64,000 nucleotides of DNA from Xanthomonas vesicatoria ATCC 35937 (GTDB taxonomy: Bacteria; Pseudomonadota; Gammaproteobacteria; Xanthomonadales; Xanthomonadaceae), in NCBI RefSeq assembly GCF_001908725.1, contig NZ_CP018725.1:310001-374000 (forward strand), read 5' to 3'. A program made the translations under genes and the position numbers. Positions within the stretch are counted from its first letter, which is position 1. Each line of letters starts with the position of its first letter. The notes below the pieces were generated by a model. It made no database searches. It was not told where the DNA came from and saw nothing but the letters and a program-made list of their open reading frames with translations. Positions 1-10,151 of the stretch are shown piece after piece.

Positions 1-1122
1 CTGCGTGCGGGTCAGCTCTGCGGTGGTCTTGGCGTAGTCCGTATCCGCGATGCGGCTACGTGATGCGGACAGGTTCTCCGAGGTCGCGCTCAAGTTGGCG
101 ATGGTGGAGGTGAAGCGTTTCTGCACCGCACCCATGTCGGCGCGCGAGGAGTTGACCGTGGTCAATGCCTTGTCGACGATTTCAAGGGCCTTCTGCGCGC
201 CGGAGAACGTGGAGATATCCAGGCTGCCCAGGGTCGAAGCGGTCGAGCCGGACGCGGCCGAGGCGGTGGTGATGCCGGCGCCGACGGTGATGCCAGCGGC
301 GCTGGAGGTACCGGCCGACAGCGAGGTGAAGTCCTGGCCAGCCTTCAGCGATTCGATCTGCAGCGTACCGTCGGTCTTGATCGAGGCATACATGCCGGTC
401 TGGTCCAGCTTGTCGTTGATCGCCGCGGCCACCTTCTTGTTCACGTCAGCCGCAGTGTCGCCGGCACCGACCTTGACGTCGGCGATGGTGACGCTCTTGG
501 CCGAGCCGCTGGCGTCATTGAACGACAGGCTGATGCCGCTGACCGAACCCGAGGCGGTGGCGGTGCCGCTCACACCGGCGCCGGAGACGGCGGCAGCGAA
601 GCTGGCCTTGCCCAGCGAATCGATGTTGGCGTCGGCGATGCTGTTGATGCCGATGGTCTGGCCAGCATCGGCACCGACCTGGAACAGCGCGCCGCTGAAC
701 GAGCCGTCGAGCAGCTTGGTGCCGTTGAAGCTGGTCTGATTGGCGACGCGGTCGATTTCGCTGGTCAGCTGCTTGACTTCGGAGTTCAGCGCTTCGCGGT
801 CGGTGGACGAGTTGGTCGCATTTGCCGACTGCACCGACAGCTCGCGGATACGCTGCAGGTTGTTGCCGATTTCCTGCATCGCGCCTTCAGCGGTCTGGGA
901 CAGCGAGATGCCGTCGTTGGCGTTGCGCGAGGCGACGTCCAGGCCACGGATCTGAGTCGTGAAGCGCTCGGCGATTGCGCCGCCGGCCGCATCGACCGAG
1001 AAGCTGGTGATGCGCTTGCCCGAGGACAGCTGCTGGATGCTCAGCGCCAGGCTGGAGCTGTTGGTGTTGAGGTTACGCTGAGCGTTCAGCGACATTACGT
1101 TGGTGTTGATTACCTGTGCCAT
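1..1122 (-). CDS. fliC: Flagellin FliC (N-terminal 374 residues; C-terminus beyond left edge)
   Basis: Filament subunit, exported by the flagellar type III apparatus and polymerised at the filament tip. The ATG at 1122 follows an AGGAG ribosome site at 1131-1135. The protein starts [19 protein letters not shown], the typical flagellin D0 start, followed by the conserved D1 helices ([25 protein letters not shown]). The middle (about residues 170-300) is Ala/Ser/Gly/Thr-rich, as expected for variable outer domains, and the conserved C-terminal D1 begins near residue 310 ([11 protein letters not shown]). Xanthomonas flagellins are near 400 residues, so about 25 are missing to the left. It is the last gene of the flagellar run and has two sigma-28 boxes upstream. 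The flg22 stretch is residues 30-51 and has Val at position 43. Confidence 0.97.
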   Translation of the reverse strand, partial: MAQVINTNVMSLNAQRNLNTNSSSLALSIQQLSSGKRITSFSVDAAGGAIAERFTTQIRGLDVASRNANDGISLSQTAEGAMQEIGNNLQRIRELSVQSANATNSSTDREALNSEVKQLTSEIDRVANQTSFNGTKLLDGSFSGALFQVGADAGQTIGINSIADANIDSLGKASFAAAVSGAGVSGTATASGSVSGISLSFNDASGSAKSVTIADVKVGAGDTAADVNKKVAAAINDKLDQTGMYASIKTDGTLQIESLKAGQDFTSLSAGTSSAAGITVGAGITTASAASGSTASTLGSLDISTFSGAQKALEIVDKALTTVNSSRADMGAVQKRFTSTIANLSATSENLSASRSRIADTDYAKTTAELTRTQ

Positions 1123-1217
1123 TTTGATTTCTCCTAAGCGATTTTTCCGGCAAGGGGGACTTGCCCGGAGCCTCCGCAGGGGGGCCATCAAGTTGGCCGT
1201 TGCCGCTGCTGAGATGA

Positions 1218-1244
1218 ATAACGGCGTTGCGTCGGGAACCTTTA
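1218..1244 (-). promoter_or_regulatory. Sigma-28 (FliA) promoter, proximal, for fliC
   Basis: Read on the minus strand: TAAAGGTT, an 11-nt spacer, then GCCGTTAT. This matches the FliA consensus TAAAGTTT-N11-GCCGATAA at 14 of 16 positions with exact spacing. The -10 box ends about 95 nt before the fliC start codon. Confidence 0.85.
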
Positions 1245-1320
1245 GCGAAATTCAGTATTTTTTACTGTTTTTCTGCGTAAGGACGAAAAGCGTAAGCGTT
1301 GTGTATCAAGGGGTTTGGTT

Positions 1321-1347
1321 TATTCGGCAGCACCCCGCCAATCTTTA
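1321..1347 (-). promoter_or_regulatory. Second, distal sigma-28 promoter for fliC
   Basis: Read on the minus strand: TAAAGATT, an 11-nt spacer, then GCCGAATA, again at the exact FliA spacing. It lies about 100 nt upstream of the proximal box inside the 318-bp flgL-fliC gap. The gap otherwise holds only AT-rich leader sequence with a small CAGTA/TACTG hairpin near 1253-1267. Confidence 0.75.
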
Positions 1348-1440
1348 GCGTTGGTATAACTCTTCGAAAAATAAACTCCGTCCGCCTGCGCAAGTGCCCG
1401 CACGCAGGAGCGAAGAAAACCCAGTTTTCCTGCGGCAAAA

Positions 1441-2646
1441 TCAGCGGATCAGGTTGAACAACGACGACGACTGCATCTGCTGAAAAATCGTTTGAGCGGC
1501 CTGCAACGAGGCCTTCTCGAGTTGGTACTGCCCAATGGCCGAGGCGTAATCCAGATCGCGGATCGACGACAGGGTGGTCTTGAGCGTGACTTCGTTGGAT
1601 TCGAGCAAGGAGTTGGCATTGTCGATGGCCGACAGCTGCGCGCCGCCTGAGGCGCGCGCGTCGATCATCTTCGACGAGGCCTGAGCAATGTCGCGCATGG
1701 ACGTCTGCAGCGTATTGATCATCGTGGCCTTCTGCGGCTGTGTCAGGGCGTCGGAATTGAGCGCGCCGACCAGATCGTCGATGGTGGAAAACACATCCTT
1801 GGTGGTGGATGCGCCAATCTGGAAACTGTCGCCCACTGCCGGTGCGCCACTGATGCGCATGCGCAGGCCGGCCGCCGTGATGTCTGCGCCATCTTTATAG
1901 GTGCCGGTGCTGACCACTGCATTGGTGCTGTCGCGCACTTCATAGGTGTTGGCGGCGGTGAATTGCACGCTGTAGCTGCTGCCGTTCCAACTGCCAGTGC
2001 TGGCATCGCGGCTGAAATCCAGCAGCAGCCCGGTGCCGGTGTTCGCGGTGTTGGCGTGCGCATCCACGGTGCCGTCGCCGGTGCGGATGCGCATGAAAAT
2101 TTCGCTGCCGGGCAGGGTGTCGCTGACGAAGGTGTCCGGCGCCACTTCGACCTGCTTCTGGGTCTGGTCGCCGTTGTAGGTGACCCCGCCATTGCTCTTG
2201 ATGAATGGCGCACTGCCGTCGGCGGTGCCGCCGAACAGATAGCGCCCGGTGCCGTCGGTGCTGTTGGCCAGGCTCACCATGCTGTCGCGCAGCGAACTCA
2301 GTTCCGAGGCGATGGCCTTGCGGTCGTCGGGGGCGAGCGCGGAACTGTTGGCCTGGATCGTCAGCTCATTGACGCGCGCCATGGCATCGCCGGCGCGCGC
2401 GAGGACGTTTTCCTGCAGACCCAGCCGGTTCTGCACGTTGTTGGCGTTTTCGCCGAACCGGGTGATTGCCGCCAGGGCGCGATCCAGGCCCACCGCGGTG
2501 CCTGCCGCCACCGGGTCGTCCTTGGCGGTGACCAGGCGCTGCCCGCTGGAGAGCTGCGACTCGAGCTGGTTGAGCCGCGTCTGCTTGGCGCCCATCGATG
2601 CGATCGATTGGCTGTACATCATGCTGGTGGAGATACGGTCGGTCAT
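1441..2646 (-). CDS. flgL: Flagellar hook-filament junction protein FlgL (HAP3)
   Basis: Second hook-filament junction protein, placed on FlgK to receive the first flagellin. The 401-residue protein has a flagellin-like N-terminus (MTDRISTSMMYSQSI, then LNQLESQLSSGQRL) and a flagellin-like C-terminal helix (SLQAAQTIFQQMQSSSLFNLIR). Its length fits the family. The ATG at 2646 overlaps the flgK stop in a TGATG arrangement, so translation is probably coupled. It is the last gene of the minus-strand flgB-L run before the fliC promoter region. Confidence 0.97.
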   Translation of the reverse strand: MTDRISTSMMYSQSIASMGAKQTRLNQLESQLSSGQRLVTAKDDPVAAGTAVGLDRALAAITRFGENANNVQNRLGLQENVLARAGDAMARVNELTIQANSSALAPDDRKAIASELSSLRDSMVSLANSTDGTGRYLFGGTADGSAPFIKSNGGVTYNGDQTQKQVEVAPDTFVSDTLPGSEIFMRIRTGDGTVDAHANTANTGTGLLLDFSRDASTGSWNGSSYSVQFTAANTYEVRDSTNAVVSTGTYKDGADITAAGLRMRISGAPAVGDSFQIGASTTKDVFSTIDDLVGALNSDALTQPQKATMINTLQTSMRDIAQASSKMIDARASGGAQLSAIDNANSLLESNEVTLKTTLSSIRDLDYASAIGQYQLEKASLQAAQTIFQQMQSSSLFNLIR

Positions 2647-4520
2647 CAGCGTACGGCGCCCAGGATGGCTTGGAAGATGGTGTCGGCGGTGGAAATCATC
2701 TGCGCGGCTGCCTGATAGGCCTGCTGCAGCTTGAGCATGTTGGCGGCTTCCTCATCGAGGTTGACGCCGGAAATCGAATCGCGGCTGGCTTGCGCCTGAT
2801 CGTTGATGACCTTCTGCGCGTCGGCGGCGTAATCGGCCGCGCGCGCGGCCGAGCCCACCGAGGTGGTCAGCCCCGACAGCGCGCCATTGAGGGTGACCGT
2901 GCCGCTGTTGAGGGCTTTGGCATCGTCGATCTTGGCCAGCAACTTGGCATTGCCGTTGTCGCTGGAGCCGGCGCCCATCGGGCCCACGCCGAAGGTGTCG
3001 CCGGCCTTGGGCGCGCCGTCCAGTGCGAAGCTCCAGCCATTGGCGCTGATGGTCTGGCCGGCGGTGTAGGCGAATGGGCCGGTACCGTCGATGGTGTATT
3101 GATTGGCATCGATGAATTCCACCGACGACGGGGTCAGCAGCGCCGGGTTCTGCGCATTGGTGACCTTGACGTCGCTGATCTTGCCGGTGCCCAGGTTGGC
3201 GATCGTGGCGGTGGCCTTGACTGGCGTCGCCGCGGCAATGCGCGACGGGTCGGTGATGGCAACCGACAGCGTGCCGGCCAGCCCGGCGGTGGGCTGCAGC
3301 AGGAACTTGTCGCCGCTGGCCGGCGCGCCGCCCACCACCATGCGCACGCCATTGAGCACCAACGGGTCGGCTGCAGTGCCGGTGCCTGTCATCGGTACGG
3401 CCGCGCCGGTGCTGGCGCTGGTGGCCTTCCACGCGGTGCCGTCGAAGCTGAGCGTGACGTTCTGCCCGTCCACGGCCGACATGTTGCTGAAACTGGCGGT
3501 CAGCGCGGCGGTGCCGGTGTTGTTTGGATTAGCGGCAGTCGTGGGCGAGCCGACATTGAAGAAATTGCCGCCCATCGCGCCGTACAGATCCATGCCTTGC
3601 GCGTGACCGGCATTGAAGGTGCTGGCCATGCCCACCGCAAGCCGGCCCAGTTCGGCCTGGGTCGGCTCCAGTACGCTGCTGCGAAACTCGAGCAGGCCGC
3701 CGATCTGGCCACCCAACGAATTGGCGCTGAGGCTGACATTCTGCCCCTGGGTCTGCATCGCGACTTGTAGCTTGGTCGGCTGGTACGGGTCGGCAACGGT
3801 GGTGAGCTTGGACGAGGTGGTCCCCACCACCAGCGCCTGGCCGCCGGCGGTAAAGACATTCATGAAGCCGCCGTCCTGGATCACCGCAGTGCCGCCGGTG
3901 TAGCCGACCAGTTTGCTCACCAACGCATCGCGTTGGTCCAGCATGTCCGGTGCGGCGTTGGCAGCACTGTTGCCGATGGTGCCGTTGATCTTGGCGATCT
4001 GCTGCGTCAAACGGTTGACTTCGTCCACTGCGGACGTCAATCCGCTGTTGACCTCATTACTCAGGCTGTCCATCTGCCCATTGAGTTGCTTGAAACGCGT
4101 CGCCAGCGAGTTGCCGCTGTCGAGCATGCTCTGCCGCTCGGCGGTGGACGATGCATTGGACGACACCGCGCTGGTGGAGTCGAAGAAGTTCGACCACAGC
4201 CCGGCGACATTGGTGGCGGTGTTGGAATACAGCGCGTCCACGCGGTTGGACAGCGACGACAGCTGCTGCAGCCGCGACAGTTCGCCGCCGCTGTCGAGCA
4301 GGCGCGAGATGGCCAGCTGGTCGGCCACCCGGCCTACATCGGTGATCTTGGCGCCATTGCCCACGAACGCGTAGCCCATGTCGGTGGGCGTACGCGTTGC
4401 AAATTCCACGCGTTGGCGGCTGTAGCCTTCGGTATTGATGTTGGCGACGTTATGGCTAACGGTTGACAACGCCCGTTGGAAGGCGATGAGCGCGCTGGTC
4501 CCGGTGGACATGATGGACAT
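2646..4520 (-). CDS. flgK: Flagellar hook-associated protein FlgK (HAP1)
   Basis: First hook-filament junction protein. The 624-residue product begins MSIMSTGTSALIAFQRAL and carries the rod/hook-family signature SHNVANINTEGYSRQ near residues 23-37. It ends with the matching C-terminal helix (NLDEEAANMLKLQQAYQAAAQMISTADTIFQ, residues about 585-615), the pair of helices that forms the D0 coiled coil of axial proteins. The central 300-480 region is Gly/Ala/Thr-rich and variable. It sits between flgJ (11-nt gap) and flgL (one-base overlap), the usual order. Confidence 0.97.
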   Translation of the reverse strand: MSIMSTGTSALIAFQRALSTVSHNVANINTEGYSRQRVEFATRTPTDMGYAFVGNGAKITDVGRVADQLAISRLLDSGGELSRLQQLSSLSNRVDALYSNTATNVAGLWSNFFDSTSAVSSNASSTAERQSMLDSGNSLATRFKQLNGQMDSLSNEVNSGLTSAVDEVNRLTQQIAKINGTIGNSAANAAPDMLDQRDALVSKLVGYTGGTAVIQDGGFMNVFTAGGQALVVGTTSSKLTTVADPYQPTKLQVAMQTQGQNVSLSANSLGGQIGGLLEFRSSVLEPTQAELGRLAVGMASTFNAGHAQGMDLYGAMGGNFFNVGSPTTAANPNNTGTAALTASFSNMSAVDGQNVTLSFDGTAWKATSASTGAAVPMTGTGTAADPLVLNGVRMVVGGAPASGDKFLLQPTAGLAGTLSVAITDPSRIAAATPVKATATIANLGTGKISDVKVTNAQNPALLTPSSVEFIDANQYTIDGTGPFAYTAGQTISANGWSFALDGAPKAGDTFGVGPMGAGSSDNGNAKLLAKIDDAKALNSGTVTLNGALSGLTTSVGSAARAADYAADAQKVINDQAQASRDSISGVNLDEEAANMLKLQQAYQAAAQMISTADTIFQAILGAVR

Positions 4521-4531
4521 GGGCGTTTACC

Positions 4532-5710
4532 TCAACGACGGATGGTGCCAAGCCCGGCAGGCTCGGCAGTGCTTGCGTAACGGTTGGACAGATCTGCCGT
4601 TGCGTTGCCGATGGCGGCGACCGCACGGTCGATGGTCGGGCCGTTGGCGATCGCCGCGATCTTGGCGGCGTAGCCTGGATCGGTGGCGTAACCTGCCTGT
4701 TGCAAGCCGCGTGCAAAACCCTTGATATCGGTGCCGGCCTGCAGTGCGGGCTGGTAGCGACTGTTGTTCTTCAGCAGGCGCACGTAGTCGGCAAAGCTTT
4801 CCTCGGCCGAGCCATAGGCACGGAAATCTGCGGTTTCGGTGGTCTTGACGCCGTTGACGTATTCGTGGGTGCCGGTAGTGACCTTGTTGCCGCTCCAGCC
4901 ACTGGCCTTGATCCCGAACAGGTTGTTGGAATCGCCGCCGTTGCCGATGCCGCGCCGTCCCCAGCCGGTCTCCAGCGCGGCCTGCGCGACCAATGCACGT
5001 GGGTCCACACCCAATTCGCGCGCGGCTTTCTGTGCATGCGTCCAGATCTTGGCGACAAAGCCTTCCGGCGTGCGCTCGCCCAGGCTGGCAGCAGCGCTGC
5101 TGGCCGCGCTCGCGCTGACCGCTGCGTTGGCATCGGCGGCGTCGCTGGCGGCCACATCGGCCCAGCGGTCGTTGGCCGACGGCCAGCTCAGCGCGGCAGC
5201 GTCGTCGCTGCCGGCATCGCTGCCGCCGCTACGCCCGGCGATCAGATCCAGCACCTGGCTCATGCCCACGCCGCCCAGGCTGCCTGCAGTGAGTCCACCC
5301 ATCGTGCCGGTGCCGGCGGCGACGCTGTCGACGGCGCCATCGCGGGCAGGCAACGGCAACGAGGCATCGCGCTTGCCGGCCACCAGCGCATACGCCTTGG
5401 CGGCGTTGGCGGTGCTCAGCGAGGTGTTCAACGCCGGGCCGCCGACATCGCCGCTCAGCTGCTTGGAGATCATCGCCGACAGGCCCAGCCCCTTGCCCTC
5501 GGTCAACGCCTTGGCCATCTGCTGGTCGTACATCTCGCGAAACATCTGGTTTTCGCCCGGAAACATCGGGTCGCCGGAGCTCGCATCGCGCATGCTCTTG
5601 ACCAGCATCTGCGCGAACTGGCCTTCGAGCTGACGTGAGACCTTGTCGATCTTGGCCGGATCGGCCTTGGTGCTCGGGTTGAGATCAATGGGCGAGGCTG
5701 CGATACGCAT
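4532..5710 (-). CDS. flgJ: FlgJ: rod-cap protein with peptidoglycan hydrolase domain
   Basis: The bifunctional FlgJ caps the growing rod and opens the peptidoglycan layer. Residues about 15-100 form the rod-binding domain (QLEGQFAQMLVKSMRDAS, FREMYDQQMAKALTEGKGLGLS). Residues about 225-370 form a glucosaminidase-type muramidase with the catalytic Glu in AALETGWG, followed by NNLFGIKASG and the TADFRAYGSAEESFADY motif. At 392 residues it is longer than the enterobacterial form (about 313), owing to an Ala/Ser-rich linker at about 110-220. The N-terminal placement of the rod domain in one polypeptide matches gamma/beta-proteobacterial FlgJ. The start is 2 nt after flgI. Confidence 0.95.
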   Translation of the reverse strand: MRIAASPIDLNPSTKADPAKIDKVSRQLEGQFAQMLVKSMRDASSGDPMFPGENQMFREMYDQQMAKALTEGKGLGLSAMISKQLSGDVGGPALNTSLSTANAAKAYALVAGKRDASLPLPARDGAVDSVAAGTGTMGGLTAGSLGGVGMSQVLDLIAGRSGGSDAGSDDAAALSWPSANDRWADVAASDAADANAAVSASAASSAAASLGERTPEGFVAKIWTHAQKAARELGVDPRALVAQAALETGWGRRGIGNGGDSNNLFGIKASGWSGNKVTTGTHEYVNGVKTTETADFRAYGSAEESFADYVRLLKNNSRYQPALQAGTDIKGFARGLQQAGYATDPGYAAKIAAIANGPTIDRAVAAIGNATADLSNRYASTAEPAGLGTIRR

Positions 5711-5711
5711 G

Positions 5712-7533
<1,822 letters not shown>

Positions 7534-7571
7534 GGCGTAAGTTCCTGAGAGGGCGACGAGCGGCGAGCCGA

Positions 7572-8357
7572 TCAGACGTTGTTGTTCAAGTAACCGAGCA
7601 TCGAGTCGGTGGTGGAGATCGCCTTGGCATTCATTTCGTAGGCGCGCTGCGTCTCGATCATGCTCACCAGCTCTTCCACCGTATTGACGTTGCTGCCTTC
7701 CAGTGCGCCCTGCACGGTGGTGCCCAGGCCATTGAGACCGGGGGTGCCGTTCTGTGCGGGACCGGAGGCGGTGGTTTCGACAAACAGGTTCTCGCCCTTG
7801 GCCTGCAGGCCCGAGGGGTTGATGAAGTCGGTCAGCGTCAATGCGCCGATTTCCTGCGCGGCGGCCTGGCCGGCCAGGGTCACGCTGATGGTGCCGTCGT
7901 TACCGATGGTCAGTGACTGTGCGCCTTCCGGTACCTGGATGCCCGGCTGCAGCGGATAGCCACTGTTGGTGACGACCTCACCCTGCGCATTGATCTGGAA
8001 GGTGCCGTCGCGGGTATAGGCGGAGGTGCCATCGGGCATCTGCACTTCGAAGAAGCCGCGACCGTTGACCATCACGTCGAGCGCGCGGCCGGTCTGCTGC
8101 TGGCTGCCCTGGTCAAAGCCCTTGAAGGTGGACACCACGCGCACACCGGTGCCCAACTGCAGGCCGGTCGGCAGCTGCGTCTGCGCGGAAGTGGAACCGC
8201 CCGGCGCACGCACCTGTTGATACAGCAGATCTTCGAACGCGGCACGGTCGCGCTTGAAGCCGGTGGTATTGGTATTGGCCAGGTTGTTGGAAATGACCGA
8301 CATGCGCGTCTGCTGCGCATCCAGTCCGGTTTTGGCGACCCACAAAGCCTGATTCAT
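7572..8357 (-). CDS. flgG: Distal rod protein FlgG
   Basis: Distal rod subunit. The start is the ATG at 8357, giving MNQALWVAKTGLDAQQ, preceded by GAGGA at a suitable distance. A longer reading from 8426 would run through a sigma-54 promoter and is rejected. The 261 residues equal the family length. It has the axial signature (VISNNLANTNTTGFKRDRA) and the C-terminal ASNVNTVEEL-type helix (SNVNTVEELVSMIETQRAYEMNAKAI). It is separated from flgF by 888 bp and has its own promoter, so flgGHIJKL may be a separate transcription unit. Confidence 0.97.
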   Translation of the reverse strand: MNQALWVAKTGLDAQQTRMSVISNNLANTNTTGFKRDRAAFEDLLYQQVRAPGGSTSAQTQLPTGLQLGTGVRVVSTFKGFDQGSQQQTGRALDVMVNGRGFFEVQMPDGTSAYTRDGTFQINAQGEVVTNSGYPLQPGIQVPEGAQSLTIGNDGTISVTLAGQAAAQEIGALTLTDFINPSGLQAKGENLFVETTASGPAQNGTPGLNGLGTTVQGALEGSNVNTVEELVSMIETQRAYEMNAKAISTTDSMLGYLNNNV

Positions 8358-8409
8358 GACCCGATTCCTCGTTAGACCCGGGGATGTGTTCCGGGCACGG
8401 GTGGGTATA

Positions 8410-8425
8410 TGCACGTGCCGTGCCA
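8410..8425 (-). promoter_or_regulatory. Sigma-54 (RpoN) promoter for flgG
   Basis: The minus strand reads TGGCACGGCACGTGCA. Against the consensus TGGCACG-N4-TTGCW the only mismatch is G for T at position 12, and the invariant GG (-24) and GC (-12) are correctly spaced. It lies 53 nt upstream of the flgG ATG. Confidence 0.8.
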
Positions 8426-8691
8426 AAGCCGCGTCGGATTTCTGCCGGGTGTGCGCGGGATCACGTCGCCTGAGTGCGCGGCTGTCTGTGCATGGCAGAA
8501 GGGGCGGCGGCAGGCCGTCGCCAGGCGGCAGCGGTTACGTGGCTGATCAACGGGTGGCTTGTTGCCGGTGAGGGCGGCTGATCATTTGGCGGGCACTTGT
8601 TTGAGCGCTGGCGTGGTGGGTTCGTTGGCCGCGTTGTTATCGATGTCGACAGATACCAGGGCAGACGCTCAGTCGGTCGAGGGGGCGATGC

Positions 8692-8779
8692 CCTCACCGC
8701 TTGCGGGACACGCCGTAAACCCGTCCATGGGGGCTCGATGGCGGCATCCATGCCGCCAACGGTCCCGCAATCGGTGAGG
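8692..8779 (+). repeat. 88-bp imperfect palindromic intergenic repeat, copy 1
   Basis: The outer arms CCTCACCGCTTGCGGGAC and GTCCCGCAATCGGTGAGG are complementary except for one base. The interior has ACACGCCGT, a GGGGGCTC block and GGCGGCATCCATGCCGCC, itself a hairpin. The same element occurs on the opposite strand at 8970-9067. Confidence 0.85.
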
Positions 8780-8969
8780 ACACCGCGCCAGACAGTTGGC
8801 TGATAACCGACCGAAAGCGGGTCAGCGCACTCCTCGGCCAGTTCGCAGCCCTGGTCGCTTTTGGGCGTTCGATTGGCACTCGATGCGCGCAAACGACGGG
8901 ATGAGCGAATGGCGATCAACAGAGCACTTTGACTGCTCTCAGACAGACACCGACAATCTTTACTGGTCC

Positions 8970-9067
8970 TTGCCCGCTCACCGTCGCGGGACCTTGAGCG
9001 GCATGGATGCCGAGCCAGAGCCTCCAGGGACGGATTCACGGCGTGTCCCGCGATGGTGAGCGGGCAA
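8970..9067 (-). repeat. 98-bp imperfect palindromic intergenic repeat, copy 2 (inverted)
   Basis: The arms TTGCCCGCTCACCGTCGCGGGA and their complement at 9046-9067 differ by one base. Read on the minus strand the interior matches copy 1 in order: GCGGGACACGCCGT, CCGTCC, GGCATCCATGCCG, GGTCCCGC. The two copies are therefore members of one family facing each other. Confidence 0.85.
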
Positions 9068-9245
9068 GGGCCCTGCAGACAAGTCACGCACTAGCCGCTC
9101 TGCGGCTAAGCCGCAGATCAGTCGGTCTGTAATGAAGCCCCGGATTTTCGGGATGTCGAGTGGGCGCCAGCCACGCTCGGCTGCTATCGCGTATCGGCGC
9201 AGGTAGAAAGCCACCCAGCGGCGATGTTGGCGGCCTGCGCCGCGT

Positions 9246-10001
9246 TTAGCCGCTCACCCGCAGCAGCGAATTGGCCGATTGCGCGTTGTCGTCGCCGTTC
9301 TTGATGATCTTGACCTGCATTTCGAACTGGCGCTGTAGCTGGATCATCTCCACCAGCGCGCCAGCGGCATCCACGTTGCTGCCTTCCAGCATGCCGCCGT
9401 TGACGGTCTTGCCGGTGGCCACCGCAAACGCTTGCGCCGGGTCGGTGCTGGTGTTGCGCATCAGCCCGTCAGGGCGCCGCGTCAAACGGTCGGCGGGGGC
9501 GTCGACGACCTTCATCTTGCCGACGATGTCCATGGCCTGCGGACCTTCGCCCTGAGGAATGATGGAAATGCTGCCGTCGCTACCGATTTCCATCGCCTGG
9601 TGCGGCGGGATGGTCATCGGGTTGCCGCCTTCATCCAGCACCGCGTGCCCGTTGGCGGTGACCAGCTGGCCATTGGCAGTAAGCGCCAATTCGCCGTTGC
9701 GGGTGTAGGCCTCGCTGCCGTCGGGCGACTGCACGGCCAGCCAGCGATCCTGCTGTAGCGACACGTCCAGCGGGTTACCGGTGACCTTCTGATGGCCCTG
9801 GCTGCGATCGAAGCCCTGGTCCACATGCAGCGCATCGATCCGCGACGGATACCCCTTGCCCTGAATCTTGAAGGCCTCGGTATTGGCCAAGGCGGCCTTG
9901 AACCCCACCGTATCCACGTTGGCAAGGTTGTGCGACACCGTGCTTTGCGCCTGCAGGGAGGCGCGGGCACCGGTCATTGCGACGTAGAGGGCTTTATCCA
10001 T
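9246..10001 (-). CDS. flgF: Proximal rod protein FlgF
   Basis: Proximal rod subunit. The 251-residue protein starts MDKALYVAMTGARASLQAQ and has the axial-family motif STVSHNLANVDTVGFKAA. Its C-terminal helix is GSNVDAAGALVEMIQLQRQFEMQVKI. The central SGDDF-type core is replaced by the variable FlgF domain. It follows flgE across a 150-bp repeat-filled gap and precedes the 888-bp gap before flgG. Confidence 0.95.
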   Translation of the reverse strand: MDKALYVAMTGARASLQAQSTVSHNLANVDTVGFKAALANTEAFKIQGKGYPSRIDALHVDQGFDRSQGHQKVTGNPLDVSLQQDRWLAVQSPDGSEAYTRNGELALTANGQLVTANGHAVLDEGGNPMTIPPHQAMEIGSDGSISIIPQGEGPQAMDIVGKMKVVDAPADRLTRRPDGLMRNTSTDPAQAFAVATGKTVNGGMLEGSNVDAAGALVEMIQLQRQFEMQVKIIKNGDDNAQSANSLLRVSG

Positions 10002-10009
10002 GGTGCACC

Positions 10010-10146
10010 GGGAATCGGGAATCGGGAATCGGGAATCGGGAATCGCAACAGCGGGATGGCGGGGCTGGGAGAGTAGGGGGCAAGGCCGGCATCGCTTACG
10101 CGCGACGCCGGCTCTTACGATTCCCTATTCCCCATTCCCGATTCCC
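10010..10146. repeat. Inverted heptamer arrays between flgE and flgF
   Basis: The left arm is five exact tandem copies of GGGAATC (10010-10044). The right arm is four reverse-complement heptamers of the form NATTCCC (10119-10146). A GCCGGC/GCCGGC stem lies in the middle. The whole gap could fold into one long hairpin. Related arms occur at 14587-14824, 17803-18016 and 46202-46350. Confidence 0.9.
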
Positions 10147-10151
10147 GGCTC

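Larger units (their letters stand above)
8358..9245. other. 888-bp non-coding gap inside the flg gene run
   Basis: Between flgF and flgG, genes that are usually adjacent. It holds the flgG sigma-54 promoter and two copies of an imperfect palindrome in opposite orientation (8692-8779 and 8970-9067). It also holds a perfect 8-bp stem at 9099-9117 (TCTGCGGC, 3-nt loop) and a small GAGCA/TGCTC hairpin near 8920. Open frames across it lack plausible starts, composition or recognisable domains. Confidence 0.7.

Noticed and set aside
8358..8426. Longer FlgG with 23 extra N-terminal residues
   Set aside because: The extension contains the sigma-54 promoter, and the family start MNQALWVAKTG is at 8357.
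8461..9087. Minus-strand open frame of 208 codons in the flgF-flgG gap
   Set aside because: It spans both palindromic repeats, has no ribosome site or motif, and its composition follows the repeats.
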